This document shows, one piece after another, positions 8,137 to 16,689 of a DNA stretch of 64,000 bases. Each line of letters opens with the position of its first letter. Positions within the stretch are counted from its first letter, which is position 1. The notes beneath the pieces are model-generated. The model worked only from the letters and a program-made list of their open reading frames with translations. It was not told where the DNA came from and ran no database searches. The position numbers and the translations under genes were made by a program. Origin of the DNA: Bacillus sp. FJAT-50079 (lineage in GTDB: Bacteria > Bacillota > Bacilli > Bacillales > Bacillaceae_C); contig NZ_JAGYPD010000010.1 of assembly GCF_018343515.1 (NCBI RefSeq), forward strand, positions 50,727 to 114,726. Direction: 5' to 3'.

Positions 8137-8196
8137 TTATTAGCTCCAGCCCTTAAGAAGCATACAGGTCTCAAGGGCTGGGGATGCTAATATGGT
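8137..8196. repeat. Long imperfect palindrome between prsA and yhaL
   Basis: ATTAGC and CCAGCCCTT on the left (8139-8154) are mirrored by AAGGGCTGG and GCTAAT (8173-8191) with a few unpaired bases and an 18-nt loop. There is no clear T-run on either strand. Confidence 0.5.
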
Positions 8197-8258
8197 CGGC
8201 CATACTTTTAAAAGGACTAATATTCCCCTTCGTTTCTCTTACCCATTAGGTTACCTAT

Positions 8259-8447
8259 TCATCCAATTTCTTCGACTTGTTTTCTGCGTTCCTTTTCCTT
8301 TCTCATTCGTTCCACGTAGACTTCCCCTTCTTTTTCAATCCATTCCCTCTCCAACTCTCTGTCTTCTTTCGCAGTTTTTATTGTCATGAACGCACTTGCG
8401 AAAATACCGACAATGACAAAATATACCCAAAACGGCAGACTCATCAT
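8259..8447 (-). CDS. yhaL: YhaL, sporulation-associated small protein
   Basis: The 62-aa product is one N-terminal membrane helix (LPFWVYFVIVGIFASAFMTI), then KTAKEDRELEREWIEKEGE and a Lys/Arg/Glu-rich coiled tail, the YhaL pattern. The frame opens at 8498, but GGGAGG 6 nt before ATG 8447 gives the expected length. Position between prsA and yhaM agrees with B. subtilis. A sporulation link is family knowledge only. Confidence 0.85.
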   Translation of the reverse strand: MMSLPFWVYFVIVGIFASAFMTIKTAKEDRELEREWIEKEGEVYVERMRKEKERRKQVEEIG

Positions 8448-8496
8448 CTTCTTCCTCCCATCTGCTTGTCCAATTACTACACTATATGTTTTAGAC

Positions 8497-8526
8497 AATA
8501 AAAAATGCCATCAAAATGATGGCATT
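8497..8526 (-). terminator. Terminator of yhaM
   Basis: On the minus strand AATGCCATCA (8526-8517), TTTT, TGATGGCATT is followed by a T-run. The yhaM stop lies at its upstream edge. Confidence 0.85.
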
Positions 8527-9469
8527 AAGAATGAAATGTAGGCTTATAAAACATACGATTATCAAGTGGAAAAATTCGTTCAGAAAACTCACCAGGTTTT
8601 ACACGTTTCATTGCACGATCAAGCATATTCATTTTTGCATCAATATTATCAATCATATGTAAAATTTCCGCTTCCTTGATCATTGGCTGTTTTGGGCTTC
8701 CCCATTCCAATTTCCCATGATGACTTAAAACTAAATGTTGTAAGACGACGACTTCTTCCCCTTGGATACCTAGTTCCTCAGCAGCCATCGCAATTTCATT
8801 AACAGTGATCGTAATATGCCCGAGCAAATTTCCTTCAATTGTATAGGTTGTTGCGACTGGGCCAGATAATTCTTTCACTTTCCCCAAATCATGAAGAATA
8901 ATACCGGCAAACAAAAGATCACGATCAAGCGATGGATAAAGCTCAGCAATTACTTTAGCTAAATCAAGCATCGACACAACATGATAACCAAGTCCTGATA
9001 CAAATTCATGATGGTTTTTTGTCGCTGCTGGAAACTCTAAAAAGCTTTCATAATGCTTTTTAACTAAATGGCGCGTAATTCGTTGGATATTGGGATTTTT
9101 CATTTCAAAAATATATTGGGTAAGCTTATTTGATATCGTTTCTTTACTAATTGGCGCTTTTTCCAATAAATCAGCGATTTGCACATTATCTTGATGGTTG
9201 GTTGGCCGAATTTGTCTTATTTTAAGCTGAAGCCTTCCACGGTAATTATGTACTTCCCCGGCAACCCGAACAACAGTCTCAGGCTGATACATCTTTACCT
9301 CTTCATCAGATACATCCCAAAGCTTTGCCTCAATATCCCCTGAACGATCTTGCAAAATAACGGTTAAAAACGGTTTTCCATTACTAGCGATTCCTTTTAT
9401 CGCGCTTTTCACGAGTAAAAAAAGATTCACCTGCTCTCCTACTTCATGTTCCAAAAGCTCTTTTGACAT
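8525..9469 (-). CDS. yhaM: YhaM, 3'-5' exoribonuclease
   Basis: The 314-aa product (B. subtilis YhaM is also 314) has an N-terminal OB-fold (residues about 15-95, [17 protein letters not shown]) and a C-terminal HD domain with [14 protein letters not shown] and [16 protein letters not shown] as metal-binding histidines. YhaM is a Mn-dependent exoribonuclease/exonuclease acting in RNA turnover. GGAGGCG precedes ATG 9469; the open frame to 9493 is not used. It is downstream of yhaO-yhaN in the same direction. Confidence 0.95.
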   Translation of the reverse strand: MSKELLEHEVGEQVNLFLLVKSAIKGIASNGKPFLTVILQDRSGDIEAKLWDVSDEEVKMYQPETVVRVAGEVHNYRGRLQLKIRQIRPTNHQDNVQIADLLEKAPISKETISNKLTQYIFEMKNPNIQRITRHLVKKHYESFLEFPAATKNHHEFVSGLGYHVVSMLDLAKVIAELYPSLDRDLLFAGIILHDLGKVKELSGPVATTYTIEGNLLGHITITVNEIAMAAEELGIQGEEVVVLQHLVLSHHGKLEWGSPKQPMIKEAEILHMIDNIDAKMNMLDRAMKRVKPGEFSERIFPLDNRMFYKPTFHS

Positions 9470-9516
9470 AAAAACGCCTCCGATTCCTAGCAATCTTTAT
9501 CAATATCATAACATAT

Positions 9517-12510
9517 TCAAAGCTGCTCTACTTGATCTAATTGAGTCTTCCGTGGCAGATCAATAATTTCATCTTTTACAAAATAATCTCGAATATGGCT
9601 ATGACAAGTAAAAAATAAAACTTGATTTTTTTTACTTGTCGTTGAAATCAACTTTAACACTTTTTCCGTTCTCTCTTTATCGAAATTAACAAAACCGTCA
9701 TCGATCATCACTGGAAAAGGATAATCATCAAACAGTACATCAACAAGGGCGAATCTTAAAGAAATATATAATTGCTCACCAGTTCCTTGACTGAGCTCAC
9801 CAGGATAAAACATGAGACGATCTTTTCTTTCGACCATAAGCTTTCCCTCTTGATCCATTACTAGCCGTATATATTTTCCTGAAGTTAATAAAGAAAAATA
9901 CTGTTGTGCTTTCTTCATTACTTTTGGAAAACGCTCTTCTTTATATATGTTCATTGTTAATGTTAAAATTTGTTTAGCTAAAGCAAACTTCGCCCATTGC
10001 TTTGCTTCCTCGTTAAAAATAGATTTTAATTGATGGAATCGATGCAGCTTTTCTGTGTACGTTCCACCTTCTTCTAAAACGAATATTTGATGGCGAATGC
10101 TCGCATCTTGATTGCGGAGTACATAAAGTCTTGATTCATCCCCTTCAAGCTTTTCCGCAATTAGCTTTCTATGTTTATTTATTTCTAGTTCATTTTGAAA
10201 TGATGAGGCAAACTCGTTCACACCATTAGTAAGACTTGCTTCAAGCAACTCAAGCCTTTCTATTAACTTTTTCTGCTCGGCATATTGTTGTGCTTTTAAT
10301 CGATACTGTTCCTCATCAGTCGTGGCAGCTCGCTCATGTAACTCATTTAGCTCATCGTTCAATGTTACAATTTGTTTATGAAGGGGCAACAAATCATCAT
10401 CTATCTCAGAAAGCTTCGTCATGTATTCTTTATGTCTAAGTTGTTTTTCCATCTCTCCATTTACAAACTCTTTTAAATGAAAATAAGCCATTTTTTCATG
10501 TTCGATGTTTTCTAAGCCGATTTCTTTTATAAATCCATAGACTTCCGCAAGCCATTGATGATATTGTTCCCTTTTCATCCTAAGCTTTTCTTCCAAATTC
10601 TTTTTACTTTCCAACAATTGGATAAGCTCCTTTAATAACTCAAAGGCGTCTTCCATGCGTTGGATAGAAAGCTCTTTTTGCAAATGTAAGGCATCTTTGA
10701 TCGCATAAAGTTCCAGATGAACTTCGCTTTTTTTCTGGCTTATGGATGTTTGCTGCTTTTCTAACTCGGCTAGGCGTTGTTCTACTTGCTCAAGGTGGAT
10801 CACCCATTTCTTCCATTCATCTCTTAGTTTTATCTGTTGCTTGTATTGATTGGATACATAATTCTCTTTTAATTTCCGATCAGATAATTGATCCTTAATA
10901 ACATGTAACTGACTTTGAATCTGCTCGATTTCTTTTATAATAGCCAATCGCGCTTTTCCTGCAATCACTTTACGACCATTAAAAATTGAATAGGCGATCA
11001 CGGTAAGAGAAAAAACAGCCATGATCCACTCGGATGAACTAATACTCCAAATCAACATGATTGTACAAATAAGAAGAATGCCGCCACCCCATACGTATGT
11101 GCTTTCCCTCGTTTGCTTCTCATTCTGTTTTTTGTCAAATAATGCTGCCAACTCTGTTTCCAAACGCTTTTGCTCAAACGAAAGCTGTTCTGTTGATTTC
11201 CAGCGTTTCTCCTCATTTTGCAGTTGTTGAAACTTAGACTCTGGAAGCATCGACTCCTCGATCTCTTGACATTTTTGCTCAATCGTTAGTTGATCCTTTT
11301 TCACGAGTTCTTGCTCTAATAAAAGTTCCTCACTGCGAGATTGAAGGTTCATTACTCTTTGAAGTGCATCTTTTATCCGGCCCTTCATTTCCATTCCAAG
11401 ATTAAGCTGGTCTAGCTCCCCCCAATCCTCTTTCGAAAAATGGAGCTCCCGGCTAATGAAATGTGCTTGATTCTCAAGTTCTACTACGTTTTGATCCATT
11501 GTTGTCATCTCATCCAGCAGTTGCTCATAGCGTGGCCACTCAGAAATGAGTTGTTCAGCTTTACTAACCATTGTTTCACTTGCTTCAAGCGGCATATAGG
11601 AAGCCATTTGCTCCATCGTCTGCCTACGTCTTTCTTTTAACGCTTGTTGCCTACTTGTAATGGCAATTAATTGTTCTTTATATTTTTCGAATCTTGAAAG
11701 TCCATCAATCGGAAAATCTAAGCTTCCTTGTTCATTTAAGCGCCTTTGTATTTCTTTTTTTTCAATGAGCAAAGGCCAACTTTTTAATAACTCATCGACC
11801 TTTACAAGTTCAGCGCGCGTGGCAGTTATCCTGATTTCAATTTCCGTTATTTGATTCCTTATCGTCCCTTCTTGCTTAACAAGTGTTTCATATTCCGCAT
11901 TTTGCTGCTTGGCCAATTTTAACTCATTTTCCAGAGCACGGATTTCCTGGATGCGTTCATTCAATTTCGGTTTTCGCCCTCCCGGCTTAAACAATAGATC
12001 TTGTTCCTTTTGCAATTGCTCTTCTGCATGAAATAACACATCCGTTCCGATTGTCCCAGCAGCTACTAAATAGCGTCCAATATCGTTTTCTTTTAACCCT
12101 TGCACCTCTTGAATCGCTTGGAGGTTAAAAGAAAAAATGCTTTCGTACATAATCCGATCCAGACCGTCTAGTAGTTTCGCAAGCAATGGCTCCTTTCCGA
12201 CCGTCCCATCTTGTAAAATAACGGTCACATCGCCAGCCGATTTCCCTTTAACTCGTTCAATAGTAACATCACCATAGGATGGAAAATAAGCGATAATTTG
12301 CCCTCCGTAAGCTGAATGATTTTTAGGCTCATATCTTTTGATAGATTGTTGCCTTGAAGGAAAACCAAATAATATGCTATGGATGAAAGACATAATTGTC
12401 GACTTTCCAGCTTCATTTTCTCCATAAAAAAGTTGTAAAGAGGAGAGGTTATGAATATGGAAATCAATCAGTTTCCCGTAGCCATATATATGCAAACTTT
12501 TCAGTTTCAC
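9517..12510 (-). CDS. yhaN: YhaN (SbcE), SMC/SbcC-like ATPase
   Basis: The 997-aa protein has an N-terminal Walker A (YGENEAGKST, residues about 33-42), very long central coiled coils, a short hydrophobic stretch near residues 475-510 (GGGILLICTIMLIWSI), and a C-terminal ABC signature (LSQGTGEQLYISLRFALVD) with Walker B (PVMIDDGFVNFDKERTEKV). It is the ATPase partner of the nuclease YhaO, analogous to SbcC-SbcD and Rad50-Mre11. It starts at GTG 12510 with GGGGGAG 5 nt upstream, 15 bp after the yhaO stop. Confidence 0.92.
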   Translation of the reverse strand: MKLKSLHIYGYGKLIDFHIHNLSSLQLFYGENEAGKSTIMSFIHSILFGFPSRQQSIKRYEPKNHSAYGGQIIAYFPSYGDVTIERVKGKSAGDVTVILQDGTVGKEPLLAKLLDGLDRIMYESIFSFNLQAIQEVQGLKENDIGRYLVAAGTIGTDVLFHAEEQLQKEQDLLFKPGGRKPKLNERIQEIRALENELKLAKQQNAEYETLVKQEGTIRNQITEIEIRITATRAELVKVDELLKSWPLLIEKKEIQRRLNEQGSLDFPIDGLSRFEKYKEQLIAITSRQQALKERRRQTMEQMASYMPLEASETMVSKAEQLISEWPRYEQLLDEMTTMDQNVVELENQAHFISRELHFSKEDWGELDQLNLGMEMKGRIKDALQRVMNLQSRSEELLLEQELVKKDQLTIEQKCQEIEESMLPESKFQQLQNEEKRWKSTEQLSFEQKRLETELAALFDKKQNEKQTRESTYVWGGGILLICTIMLIWSISSSEWIMAVFSLTVIAYSIFNGRKVIAGKARLAIIKEIEQIQSQLHVIKDQLSDRKLKENYVSNQYKQQIKLRDEWKKWVIHLEQVEQRLAELEKQQTSISQKKSEVHLELYAIKDALHLQKELSIQRMEDAFELLKELIQLLESKKNLEEKLRMKREQYHQWLAEVYGFIKEIGLENIEHEKMAYFHLKEFVNGEMEKQLRHKEYMTKLSEIDDDLLPLHKQIVTLNDELNELHERAATTDEEQYRLKAQQYAEQKKLIERLELLEASLTNGVNEFASSFQNELEINKHRKLIAEKLEGDESRLYVLRNQDASIRHQIFVLEEGGTYTEKLHRFHQLKSIFNEEAKQWAKFALAKQILTLTMNIYKEERFPKVMKKAQQYFSLLTSGKYIRLVMDQEGKLMVERKDRLMFYPGELSQGTGEQLYISLRFALVDVLFDDYPFPVMIDDGFVNFDKERTEKVLKLISTTSKKNQVLFFTCHSHIRDYFVKDEIIDLPRKTQLDQVEQL

Positions 12511-12525
12511 CTTTTCTCCCCCTTT

Positions 12526-13761
12526 TTATTTTTCAAGCTGCTGAATGACAAGCGCGATGGCCTCATCACTTAATACTTCTTTCTCACTCTCATTAAGTGG
12601 CTCGACATAACGGCTTCCGTATTTATGGGAAAACAATCCAGAGATTGCTTCATCAAATGCCTGTGAATGAACTAATGTGTCCGCTGACTGATCAATCATC
12701 TTTAAAAAACTTTCATTGTATTCGATATTTTTCACATTAGTACGCTTCATTTCTAGTGTAACTGCATAAGGCCAAACGAATTTTCGCTCATCCACAACCT
12801 GATCTTGTAACATTTCGAGGAATTCCCCGTTTTCAAACTTTTGCTTCACTTCTTCAGAAACATACTCAGCATTCAAAATCTTAATTTCAAGCAATTTCCC
12901 TTGCCAATCGTATTGAGATTGAGCTTGCAGTTCTTTCAAACAATACGTATAAAGCTCGGTTAGGGAAACACTTTGCTGAAGCTCAATTAAACATGACTCC
13001 CATCGAATATCTGCCGTCTCAATAAATTCCCATTGACACTCGCCCTGTAAGGAGAGCTTAACTTCATAGCACCCTTTTTTCCCTGTCTCATTTCGATGTC
13101 TTCCTTGAATATTACCTGGATAAATTATCGGTGGATCAGTGTGTAATATCTGTGTCTTGTGAATATGCCCAAGCGCCCAATAATCCATCCCTTTTTGCTG
13201 TAATTCATTAATAGAAAAGGGAGCATATGGATGATGCTGTGACTTTTCACCTTCGTTTTGTCCGTGCAGTAAACCGATATGGAGATCAGCCCCAGCAAGC
13301 TTTTCATAATCAATGACTTTCCGATCCATGACGTGGCGCTCCGGGTAACTAAACCCGTAAAGGTGGACCGTAATACCGCTTTTTGTTTTATAAGGGATCA
13401 TTTCTACTCGTTCCCCAAACACATATGTATTAGCGGGAAAATCAAGTGTAAGCCAATTCCCGCTTAGATGATCATGATTTCCATGCGAAATAAAAACGGC
13501 AATATCCTTTGCTTGTAAACGTTCAAGCTGCTTGCGCAGTCGAGCCTGTGCTTTTATACTTCGGTCTTCTCCATCGAATAAATCTCCTACAATAATAAGA
13601 AAATCAACATCCCGATCAAGAGCTGTGTCAATTACTTTTTTAAAAGCCGTAAATGTACTCTCTTGAATGCGCGAATAAAGATCTTTAGACAAATGTGATA
13701 GACCTAGGAAAGGGCTATCTAGATGCAAATCAGCAGTATGGATAAACGTTATCTCTTTCAA
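12526..13761 (-). CDS. yhaO: YhaO (SbcF), metallophosphoesterase/DNA nuclease
   Basis: The product is about 411 aa. Calcineurin-like phosphoesterase motifs appear in order: FIHTADLHLDSPF, VGDLFDGEDRS, ISHGNHDHL, HIGLLHG and ALGHIHKTQ, all metal-binding blocks of the Mre11/SbcD family. The frame starts with TTG 13767, but GAGGTG is too close to it; TTG 13761, 8 nt downstream of the motif, is preferred. It forms a two-gene unit with yhaN, presumably processing DNA ends. Confidence 0.92.
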   Translation of the reverse strand: MKEITFIHTADLHLDSPFLGLSHLSKDLYSRIQESTFTAFKKVIDTALDRDVDFLIIVGDLFDGEDRSIKAQARLRKQLERLQAKDIAVFISHGNHDHLSGNWLTLDFPANTYVFGERVEMIPYKTKSGITVHLYGFSYPERHVMDRKVIDYEKLAGADLHIGLLHGQNEGEKSQHHPYAPFSINELQQKGMDYWALGHIHKTQILHTDPPIIYPGNIQGRHRNETGKKGCYEVKLSLQGECQWEFIETADIRWESCLIELQQSVSLTELYTYCLKELQAQSQYDWQGKLLEIKILNAEYVSEEVKQKFENGEFLEMLQDQVVDERKFVWPYAVTLEMKRTNVKNIEYNESFLKMIDQSADTLVHSQAFDEAISGLFSHKYGSRYVEPLNESEKEVLSDEAIALVIQQLEK

Positions 13762-13799
13762 TGGCAATTCACCTCTAATTAACGAATGTACGTTCTACT

Positions 13800-13829
13800 A
13801 TTATACAAAATAACTCCTTCTTATAGCAA
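13800..13829 (-). promoter_or_regulatory. Putative sigma-A promoter of yhaO-yhaN
   Basis: On the minus strand TTGCTA (13829-13824), 18-bp spacer, TATAAT (13805-13800), about 40 bp before the yhaO start. Confidence 0.5.
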
Positions 13830-13862
13830 GTTTTGCGCTTTAAATTAGGAGATGGAGGTTAA

Positions 13863-13976
13863 ATGAGTGTGTTAGTATTCAAATTTCAAGGTTTATTAGC
13901 TATATTGGATGGGAAAATATCAGTACATTTTATTATTTTCCGGAAGACAGTATCTTCAATTGTAGTCAGGTGCTAA
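13863..13976 (+). CDS. Possible 37-aa peptide, unknown
   Basis: ATG 13863 is preceded by a strong GGAGATGGAGG ribosome binding site, and the frame runs 37 codons (MSVLVFKFQGLLAILDGKIS...) to TAA 13974. Composition is mildly hydrophobic with a basic C-terminus. There is no homology I can name. The rest of the 13768-14139 gap shows nothing beyond the yhaO promoter and AT-rich sequence. Confidence 0.35.
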   Translation: MSVLVFKFQGLLAILDGKISVHFIIFRKTVSSIVVRC

Positions 13977-14139
13977 TTTGATGTTGCTCTTGATTCGTCC
14001 TTCCAGGCAACTACGGAAGTACTTAAAATATTATTCTTATATATTAATATAGGCGATAGCGGCCTGATTTTTTAGGTCTTCCCACATACCTCAATTTATG
14101 TGAAAATGAATATAAGGAAAAAGCGAGGAGGAAGCATTC

Positions 14140-14325
14140 ATGCCATTTTATCGATTAACAGCCTTCGAACGATCTGGTAAGAAAATGCTAGATGAGGAAT
14201 TTGAAGCAGAGAATGACAAGCTTGCAAAAGAAAAAGGTTATCAGCTTTTAGTTGAAAAAGACTTTTCCGATCAAACACATCGCTGTACATCTTCTAGTGG
14301 AAAGCTTCTACTTTTTCACCGTTAA
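14140..14325 (+). CDS. yhzD: YhzD-like small protein
   Basis: The 61-aa soluble protein MPFYRLTAFERSGKKMLDEE ends with THRCTSSSGKLLLFHR; the LT.FE..G...L.EEF and TS.SGKLLLFH features match the YhzD family as I recall it. GCGAGGAGG precedes ATG 14140. Neighbourhood (between yhaO and yhaX) fits the B. subtilis locus. Function is unknown. Confidence 0.75.
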   Translation: MPFYRLTAFERSGKKMLDEEFEAENDKLAKEKGYQLLVEKDFSDQTHRCTSSSGKLLLFHR

Positions 14326-14337
14326 CGTCGAATTTTT

Positions 14338-14545
14338 TCGGACTTATGCCCACAGGAGGCAGGTATTCAGATTTGCAGCCATTTCCGTCCTATGCCCCTC
14401 TACCATCTACCGAAGCTTAACTTGACTCAGCAAATCTTTTTGTATCAATAACGTGGTTCCAGGTACAGGGAGTTTGAACTCCCTCTAATTTGAAAGCCAA
14501 CCTCGTATTTATCCCGCCACTTATAGTAGTGGCAGACTTTTGCTT
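14338..14545 (-). pseudogene. Decayed copy of the small ORF at 50151-50336
   Basis: Read on the minus strand this region contains REFKLPVPGTTLLIQKDLLSQVK, clearly related to REFNLPVSDGLFMVKKDLLI of the ORF at 50151-50336. Here a TAG replaces the Leu codon just before REF and a second stop follows QVKLR. DNA similarity continues on both sides (GAGGGAGTTCAA and GCTTAACTTGA boxes). It is a remnant; what the parent family does is unknown. Confidence 0.55.
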
Positions 14546-14550
14546 ATACA

Positions 14551-14584
14551 AATAAAAGTAGGCGCTTCGTCATCTGAAGCGCCT
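14551..14584 (-). terminator. Terminator of yhaX
   Basis: Minus strand AGGCGCTTC, 7-nt loop, GAAGCGCCT (14584-14560), then ACTTTTATTT. Confidence 0.8.
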
Positions 14585-14616
14585 GCCTTTATTCCCTAGG
14601 AAATACGTTGTAATTA

Positions 14617-15483
14617 CTATTTCAACATATTATTTCTCCTTAAAAATTCAATCCGATATTGTTTGCGAAATTGCTCCTTAATCATGTATGAGACACCTTG
14701 ATCATCGTTCGAACGGGTAATCCAGTCTGCTGCTAGCCGAATCTCTTCCGGTGCATTTCCCATTGCAACCCCTACTCCTGCCCATTCGATTAGCGGCAAA
14801 TCATCAACACCTGAACCAATAGCAACAACTTCTTCACGGTTAATATGAAGCTGATCACAGACGTATTGTACGCCAGCCAGCTTTGAAACGCCTGAACCTA
14901 CAATATCAAGCTTCCGTTCGTCCGCCACGATGCAGTCTACTTCATCATACATTTGTTTAATCGTGCTTTTTGCCACGTCCAAATCCGATTTCTGTTCAAA
15001 TACAACTTCAATTTTTGGTGGTGATATTGGACGATCAAGCAAGCTTTCACTTACGCTGTCAACATATTGCTCAGAATACGAAAAGCGATTTGCAGATTGG
15101 AATTCGACACGGGCAATCATGTTTTCAGATTGTTTGATTTTATTGCCGATCGATTTTTTTTCATGTACGAGTTTCATTTGACATGAAAACGACTCTAAAA
15201 GAGAAACAAGTTCATTCGTAATTTGATCGGAAATCCGCTTGACATAAATTGGCTTATTCAAAGCATTCGCAATAAATCCTCCTTGATGTGCTACGATGTG
15301 CGAATCAATTTTTAGGGTTTTCGCTAGGCGCTTCGCGGCTGGAAAGTTTCTTGATGTTGCCAATGTAATGATTACATCTTTACGAAGAGCAAATTCCACC
15401 GCCTCACGAGTTAATTTATGGATGCGACCATTTGTTGTAATGAGAGTATCATCTATATTCATAACAAGCATTTTATATATCAT
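14617..15483 (-). CDS. yhaX: YhaX-like HAD-superfamily protein
   Basis: The 288-aa product is a Cof-type HAD protein (class IIB cap). Motif I is MNIDDTLI, so the usual first, nucleophilic Asp of DxDGT is Asn. Motif II is LATSR, then K in VGSGVSKLAGV and motif IV GSGVDDLPLI. GGGGGAG precedes ATG 15483. Most relatives are sugar-phosphate or flavin-phosphate phosphatases; the Asn makes catalytic activity doubtful. I recall B. subtilis YhaX also carrying Asn here, which would make it a family trait. Confidence 0.88.
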   Translation of the reverse strand: MIYKMLVMNIDDTLITTNGRIHKLTREAVEFALRKDVIITLATSRNFPAAKRLAKTLKIDSHIVAHQGGFIANALNKPIYVKRISDQITNELVSLLESFSCQMKLVHEKKSIGNKIKQSENMIARVEFQSANRFSYSEQYVDSVSESLLDRPISPPKIEVVFEQKSDLDVAKSTIKQMYDEVDCIVADERKLDIVGSGVSKLAGVQYVCDQLHINREEVVAIGSGVDDLPLIEWAGVGVAMGNAPEEIRLAADWITRSNDDQGVSYMIKEQFRKQYRIEFLRRNNMLK

Positions 15484-15693
15484 CGTACTCCCCCTCTAAG
15501 CAGCTAAATTCTCGTTTGCCTCTTACTAATCATATGAAATTTTTTAATGGAATAGAACGTTGATAGAGGTTCTTGTTTCACATTGCTTCCTGCGGGAAGG
15601 ATGAAAAGGGGCTGTCCAATAAGTCTTTAAAATGAAGAAGGTGGAGAAAAACAAACTGAAAAAGTCCTCCTAATTCAAGGATCTATTCAGCCT

Positions 15694-15867
15694 GTTGATT
15701 TCCGCTTCGGGCCGACACTTACCGCGGGGCGAGCGGTGAGCCGCTTCGGGCCGACAGGATGTCGGTCACGATGCGGCGAATTTAGGCTTCGTTCCTAAAA
15801 TGCTCCTTGCAGTGTCTCACCTGTCTCGCACATTCCACTGGTGTAGCCGCCTTCCGCTCCAATCAAC
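15694..15867. repeat. GC-rich dispersed intergenic repeat, copy 1
   Basis: It begins GTTGATTTCCGCTTCGGGC and ends CCTTCCGCTCCAATCAAC, so the ends are inverted (GTTGATT/AATCAAC). It is related in ends and composition to copies at 63029-63155 and 35708-35747. Such repeats are common between genes in Bacillus. The interior here contains GCGGCGAATTTAGG, unlike the 63-kb copy. Confidence 0.75.
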
Positions 15868-16066
15868 GGAACCTGGAAAAAACTAACATTCAGGCTAATG
15901 GAGACGGGAATAAAAAAGGGATCATTAGCGTATTTAAATGGGTAGATCAATGATTTTCAGTCTCTATATGACGATTTATTTGCGTAAAATGAACAATTTG
16001 CTCGACTTCTTCTATTTTCATTGATTGATGATTCCAGCATTCTTGCTAGTTGTTGCTTGCAGTACA

Positions 16067-16168
16067 TGCGCCGACTCCCGCGGGAATGACATGAGCCTTG
16101 AGACCCCGCAAGGCGCGCAGGACTAAGTAATGCCCCGCGGAAAACGTGGGCCGGAACGGAAAGCAGCA
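16067..16168. repeat. GC-rich dispersed intergenic repeat, copy 2
   Basis: GCGCCGACTCCCGCGGGAA, GAGACCCCGCAAGGCGC, GCCCCGCGGAAAACGTGG and GGAACGGAAAGCAGC follow the block order of the same repeat class in the opposite orientation to copy 1, within the same inverted-repeat-bounded element. Confidence 0.65.
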
Positions 16169-16301
16169 GACCAGTGATATCGTTCGAATTTTTCGTCGAT
16201 GTCATCTTTCTTTATATCTCCATACATAAAAAAGGCTATCACAGAAGTCAGTTTTCACCGACTTTCTGCACAGCCCCTCTTCATTATCAGCTATTCAACC
16301 T

Positions 16302-16658
16302 TTATTGACCGTTCATTGAACCGTATAGTTCTTCAAGTGGCTTCATAATAATTTTATTTAGCTCACTGATTGCCATGCTCATTCTTTGCTCAGCATCCAT
16401 TAGCTTCGTTACTAGTTCATTTGTTTGAACACGATTGGCTACGAGCTGCGCTTGTTTCACTTCATCTTCTGAAATATCTTCACCAGCCATTTGCTTCTGC
16501 TGAAGCTGCATTTGAATTTGGCGGAACTCATCGAACATCGCTTTCGCTTCTGGATCATTTTCCACCATATCATACATCTGCTTTAGGCCGACATACTCTT
16601 CACTCGTTCGCAATGCTTTTTCAAGTTCATAAGCATAATCATATACATTCGTTGACAT
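16302..16658 (-). CDS. yheA: YheA/YmcA-like UPF0342 protein
   Basis: The 118-aa helical protein starts MSTNVYDYAYELEKALRTSE and contains the family-diagnostic LQQKQMAGEDISEDEVKQA and AEQRMSMAISELNKIIMKPL. GGAGGAGG precedes ATG 16658 (the frame opens at 16688). It is small, soluble and coiled-coil-like; precise function is unknown. It lies 31 bp downstream of yheB in the same orientation, likely one operon. Confidence 0.92.
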   Translation of the reverse strand: MSTNVYDYAYELEKALRTSEEYVGLKQMYDMVENDPEAKAMFDEFRQIQMQLQQKQMAGEDISEDEVKQAQLVANRVQTNELVTKLMDAEQRMSMAISELNKIIMKPLEELYGSMNGQ

Positions 16659-16689
16659 GTTAAAACCTCCTCCCCTGTATTCTAACATA

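Larger units (their letters stand above)
15603..16282. mobile_element. MITE-like element with 23-bp terminal inverted repeats
   Basis: GAAAAGGGGCTGTCCAATAAGTC (first 20: GAAAAGGGGCTGTCCAATAA) at 15603-15625 is mirrored at 16260-16282 by the complement of GAAGAGGGGCTGTGCAGAAA followed by GTC, 18 of 23 identical. The 680-bp interior codes for nothing convincing and contains two Bacillus-type GC-rich intergenic repeats. The GGGGCTGT ends resemble insertion-sequence termini, so this is probably a non-autonomous or decayed element. It fills the yhaX-yheA gap. Confidence 0.6.

Noticed and set aside
8137..8196. Terminator for prsA or yhaL
   Set aside because: Stem is imperfect and no T-run follows on either strand; prsA already has a terminator at 7885-7921.
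15957..16205. 82-codon minus-strand frame inside the MITE-like element
   Set aside because: Runs through a GC-rich dispersed repeat and has no ribosome binding site.
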